From Deltaproteobacteria bacterium (GTDB taxonomy: Bacteria; Desulfobacterota; Deferrimicrobia; Deferrimicrobiales; Deferrimicrobiaceae), in the NCBI GenBank assembly GCA_003105225.1, contig PQAK01000140.1, positions 1,732-7,197 of the forward strand: 5,466 nucleotides of DNA. Reading direction: 5' to 3'. Of the stretch, positions 4,421 through 5,466 are shown piece after piece (the stretch's first letter is position 1; each line of letters starts with the position of its first letter). Made by a program: the position numbers and the translations under genes. Under the pieces are notes generated by a model. The model did not search any database. It was given only the letters and a program-made list of their open reading frames with translations, and was not told the DNA's origin.

Positions 4421-5466
4421 ATGAAAGGAAAGAAATGGCTGGGCCCCGCGATCGTGGTGGTCCTCTTCTTCGTGGGGTTCCTGTCGGGGGATATCACCGC
4501 CTCCCGGCGATCCGCCCAGGCGAACGTCGCCTTCGGGAAACTCAAGGCGTTCGGCGATGTCCTGTCGACGGTCCAGTCGAGTTACGTGGAGGAACCCAAC
4601 GTCGACGAACTGGTCAACGGGGCGATCAAGGGCATGCTCCAGACGCTCGATCCGCACAGCTCGTATCTCACGCCGGACCTGTTGAAACAGGTGGAGGTCG
4701 AGACGAAGGGAAGCTTCGGGGGACTGGGGATCGAGATCGGGGTCAAGGACGGGATCCTGACCGTCATCGCTCCGATCGAGGACACGCCCGCATTCCGGGC
4801 GGGGCTCCAGGCGGGGGACAAGATCGTCAAGATCGAGAACGAGACGACGCGTGAAATGAACGTCATGGACGCGGTGAAGCGGCTGCGCGGCGAACCCGGG
4901 ACGAAAGTGACGATCTGGATCGCGCGGGAAGGGATGACCGAGCCGAAAGCCTACACCATCACGAGGGACATCATCAAGATCAAGAGCGTCAAGTCGAAAC
5001 CCCTGGGCGACGGGATCGGATACGTCAAGCTGACCCAGTTCCAGCAGGACACCGACGGCGATCTGGAGAAGGCCCTCCAGTCCTTTACCAAGCAAAAGGG
5101 CGGGCTGAAGGGGCTGGTGCTCGACCTGAGGAACAATCCCGGGGGGCTCCTCGACCAGGCGGTGAGAGTGACCGACAAGTTCGTCGAATCGGGACTGATC
5201 GTCTACACGGACGGCAGGATCGAAAACCAGAAATTCAAGTACTTCGCACACAAGGAAGGGACCTACACGGGGTTCCCGATGGTCGTGCTGGTGAATGCCG
5301 GTTCCGCCTCCGCGTCCGAGATCGTCGCGGGAGCGCTCCAGGACCACGGGCGCGCCATCCTGCTGGGAGCGCAGACGTTCGGGAAGGGCTCCGTCCAGAC
5401 GATCATACCGATGGAGGACGGGTCGGCGCTCCGGCTGACCACGGCGCGTTACTTCACGCCGAACGG
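4421..5466 (+). CDS. ctpA: S41 carboxyl-terminal processing protease (CtpA), 3' end beyond window
   Basis: The first 348 residues are present; family members usually run to about 430-450, so the C-terminus is outside the window. An N-terminal hydrophobic segment (about 6-21) acts as a signal peptide or anchor and places the protease in the periplasm. A helical region containing the family motif LDPHSSYL follows, then a PDZ domain at about 98-175 (FGGLGIEIG, AGLQAGDKIVKI). The protease core carries DLRNNPGGLLDQAV and the catalytic block GSASASEIVAGAL. Ser297 and Lys322 (in FGKGSVQ) form the Ser-Lys dyad, with Asp308 in QDHGR; the 25-residue Ser-Lys spacing equals that of E. coli Prc. The enzyme should be active. 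GAGGAGG (4408-4414) lies six bases before the ATG. It follows envC by 40 bases with no terminator, so co-transcription is likely. Related proteases degrade wall hydrolases in other bacteria. Confidence 0.95.
   Translation, partial: MKGKKWLGPAIVVVLFFVGFLSGDITASRRSAQANVAFGKLKAFGDVLSTVQSSYVEEPNVDELVNGAIKGMLQTLDPHSSYLTPDLLKQVEVETKGSFGGLGIEIGVKDGILTVIAPIEDTPAFRAGLQAGDKIVKIENETTREMNVMDAVKRLRGEPGTKVTIWIAREGMTEPKAYTITRDIIKIKSVKSKPLGDGIGYVKLTQFQQDTDGDLEKALQSFTKQKGGLKGLVLDLRNNPGGLLDQAVRVTDKFVESGLIVYTDGRIENQKFKYFAHKEGTYTGFPMVVLVNAGSASASEIVAGALQDHGRAILLGAQTFGKGSVQTIIPMEDGSALRLTTARYFTPN

Noticed and set aside
4325..5347. 340-residue minus-strand open frame opposite ctpA
   Set aside because: The translation is an Asp/Leu/Val-rich mirror of the S41 protease codons, with no domain and no ribosome site noticed.

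Overview
The window is a GC-rich bacterial chromosome segment with dense, mostly co-directional genes. It probably comes from a Desulfobacterota or Desulfuromonadia-like (deltaproteobacterial) organism. The lineage is inferred from three things: an anaerobe-type 2-hydroxyacyl-CoA dehydratase, the gene order ftsE-ftsX-envC-ctpA, and a small conserved protein of a type I associate with deltaproteobacteria. No rRNA, tRNA, CRISPR array, insertion sequence or phage gene is visible.

Left part, minus strand (1-440). A 94-residue protein with about three membrane segments is followed, two bases after its stop, by the N-terminus of a 2-hydroxyacyl-CoA dehydratase-family protein that runs off the left edge. 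The dehydratase frame has no ATG, GTG or TTG where homologous proteins begin. A CTG preceded by AAAGG is the best start. Bases 441-522 form a short divergent intergenic region with plausible, overlapping sigma70-type promoters for both directions.

Right part, plus strand (523-5466). murI (glutamate racemase, D-glutamate for peptidoglycan) comes first. It is followed by a 99-residue conserved protein of unknown function, an FtsE-like ABC ATPase, FtsX, an EnvC-like murein hydrolase activator with a signal peptide, coiled coils and an inactive LytM domain, and an S41 carboxyl-terminal processing protease (CtpA) cut by the right edge. The small gene, ftsE, ftsX and envC are translationally overlapped (8, 4 and 4 nt), which indicates a single operon. 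ctpA follows after 40 nt with its own strong ribosome binding site and a possible promoter inside the end of envC.

The genes form a cell-wall module. MurI supplies D-Glu. FtsE/FtsX would transmit a cytoplasmic signal across the inner membrane to EnvC, which activates amidases at division. CtpA-type proteases trim or degrade envelope proteins, including wall hydrolases in other bacteria. The most unusual observation is that the FtsE-like protein keeps Walker A but lacks a recognisable LSGGQ signature, the catalytic Glu after Walker B and the H-loop histidine. FtsX is also diverged in the loop expected to contact FtsE. This looks like an FtsEX-EnvC system that may not use ordinary ATP hydrolysis.
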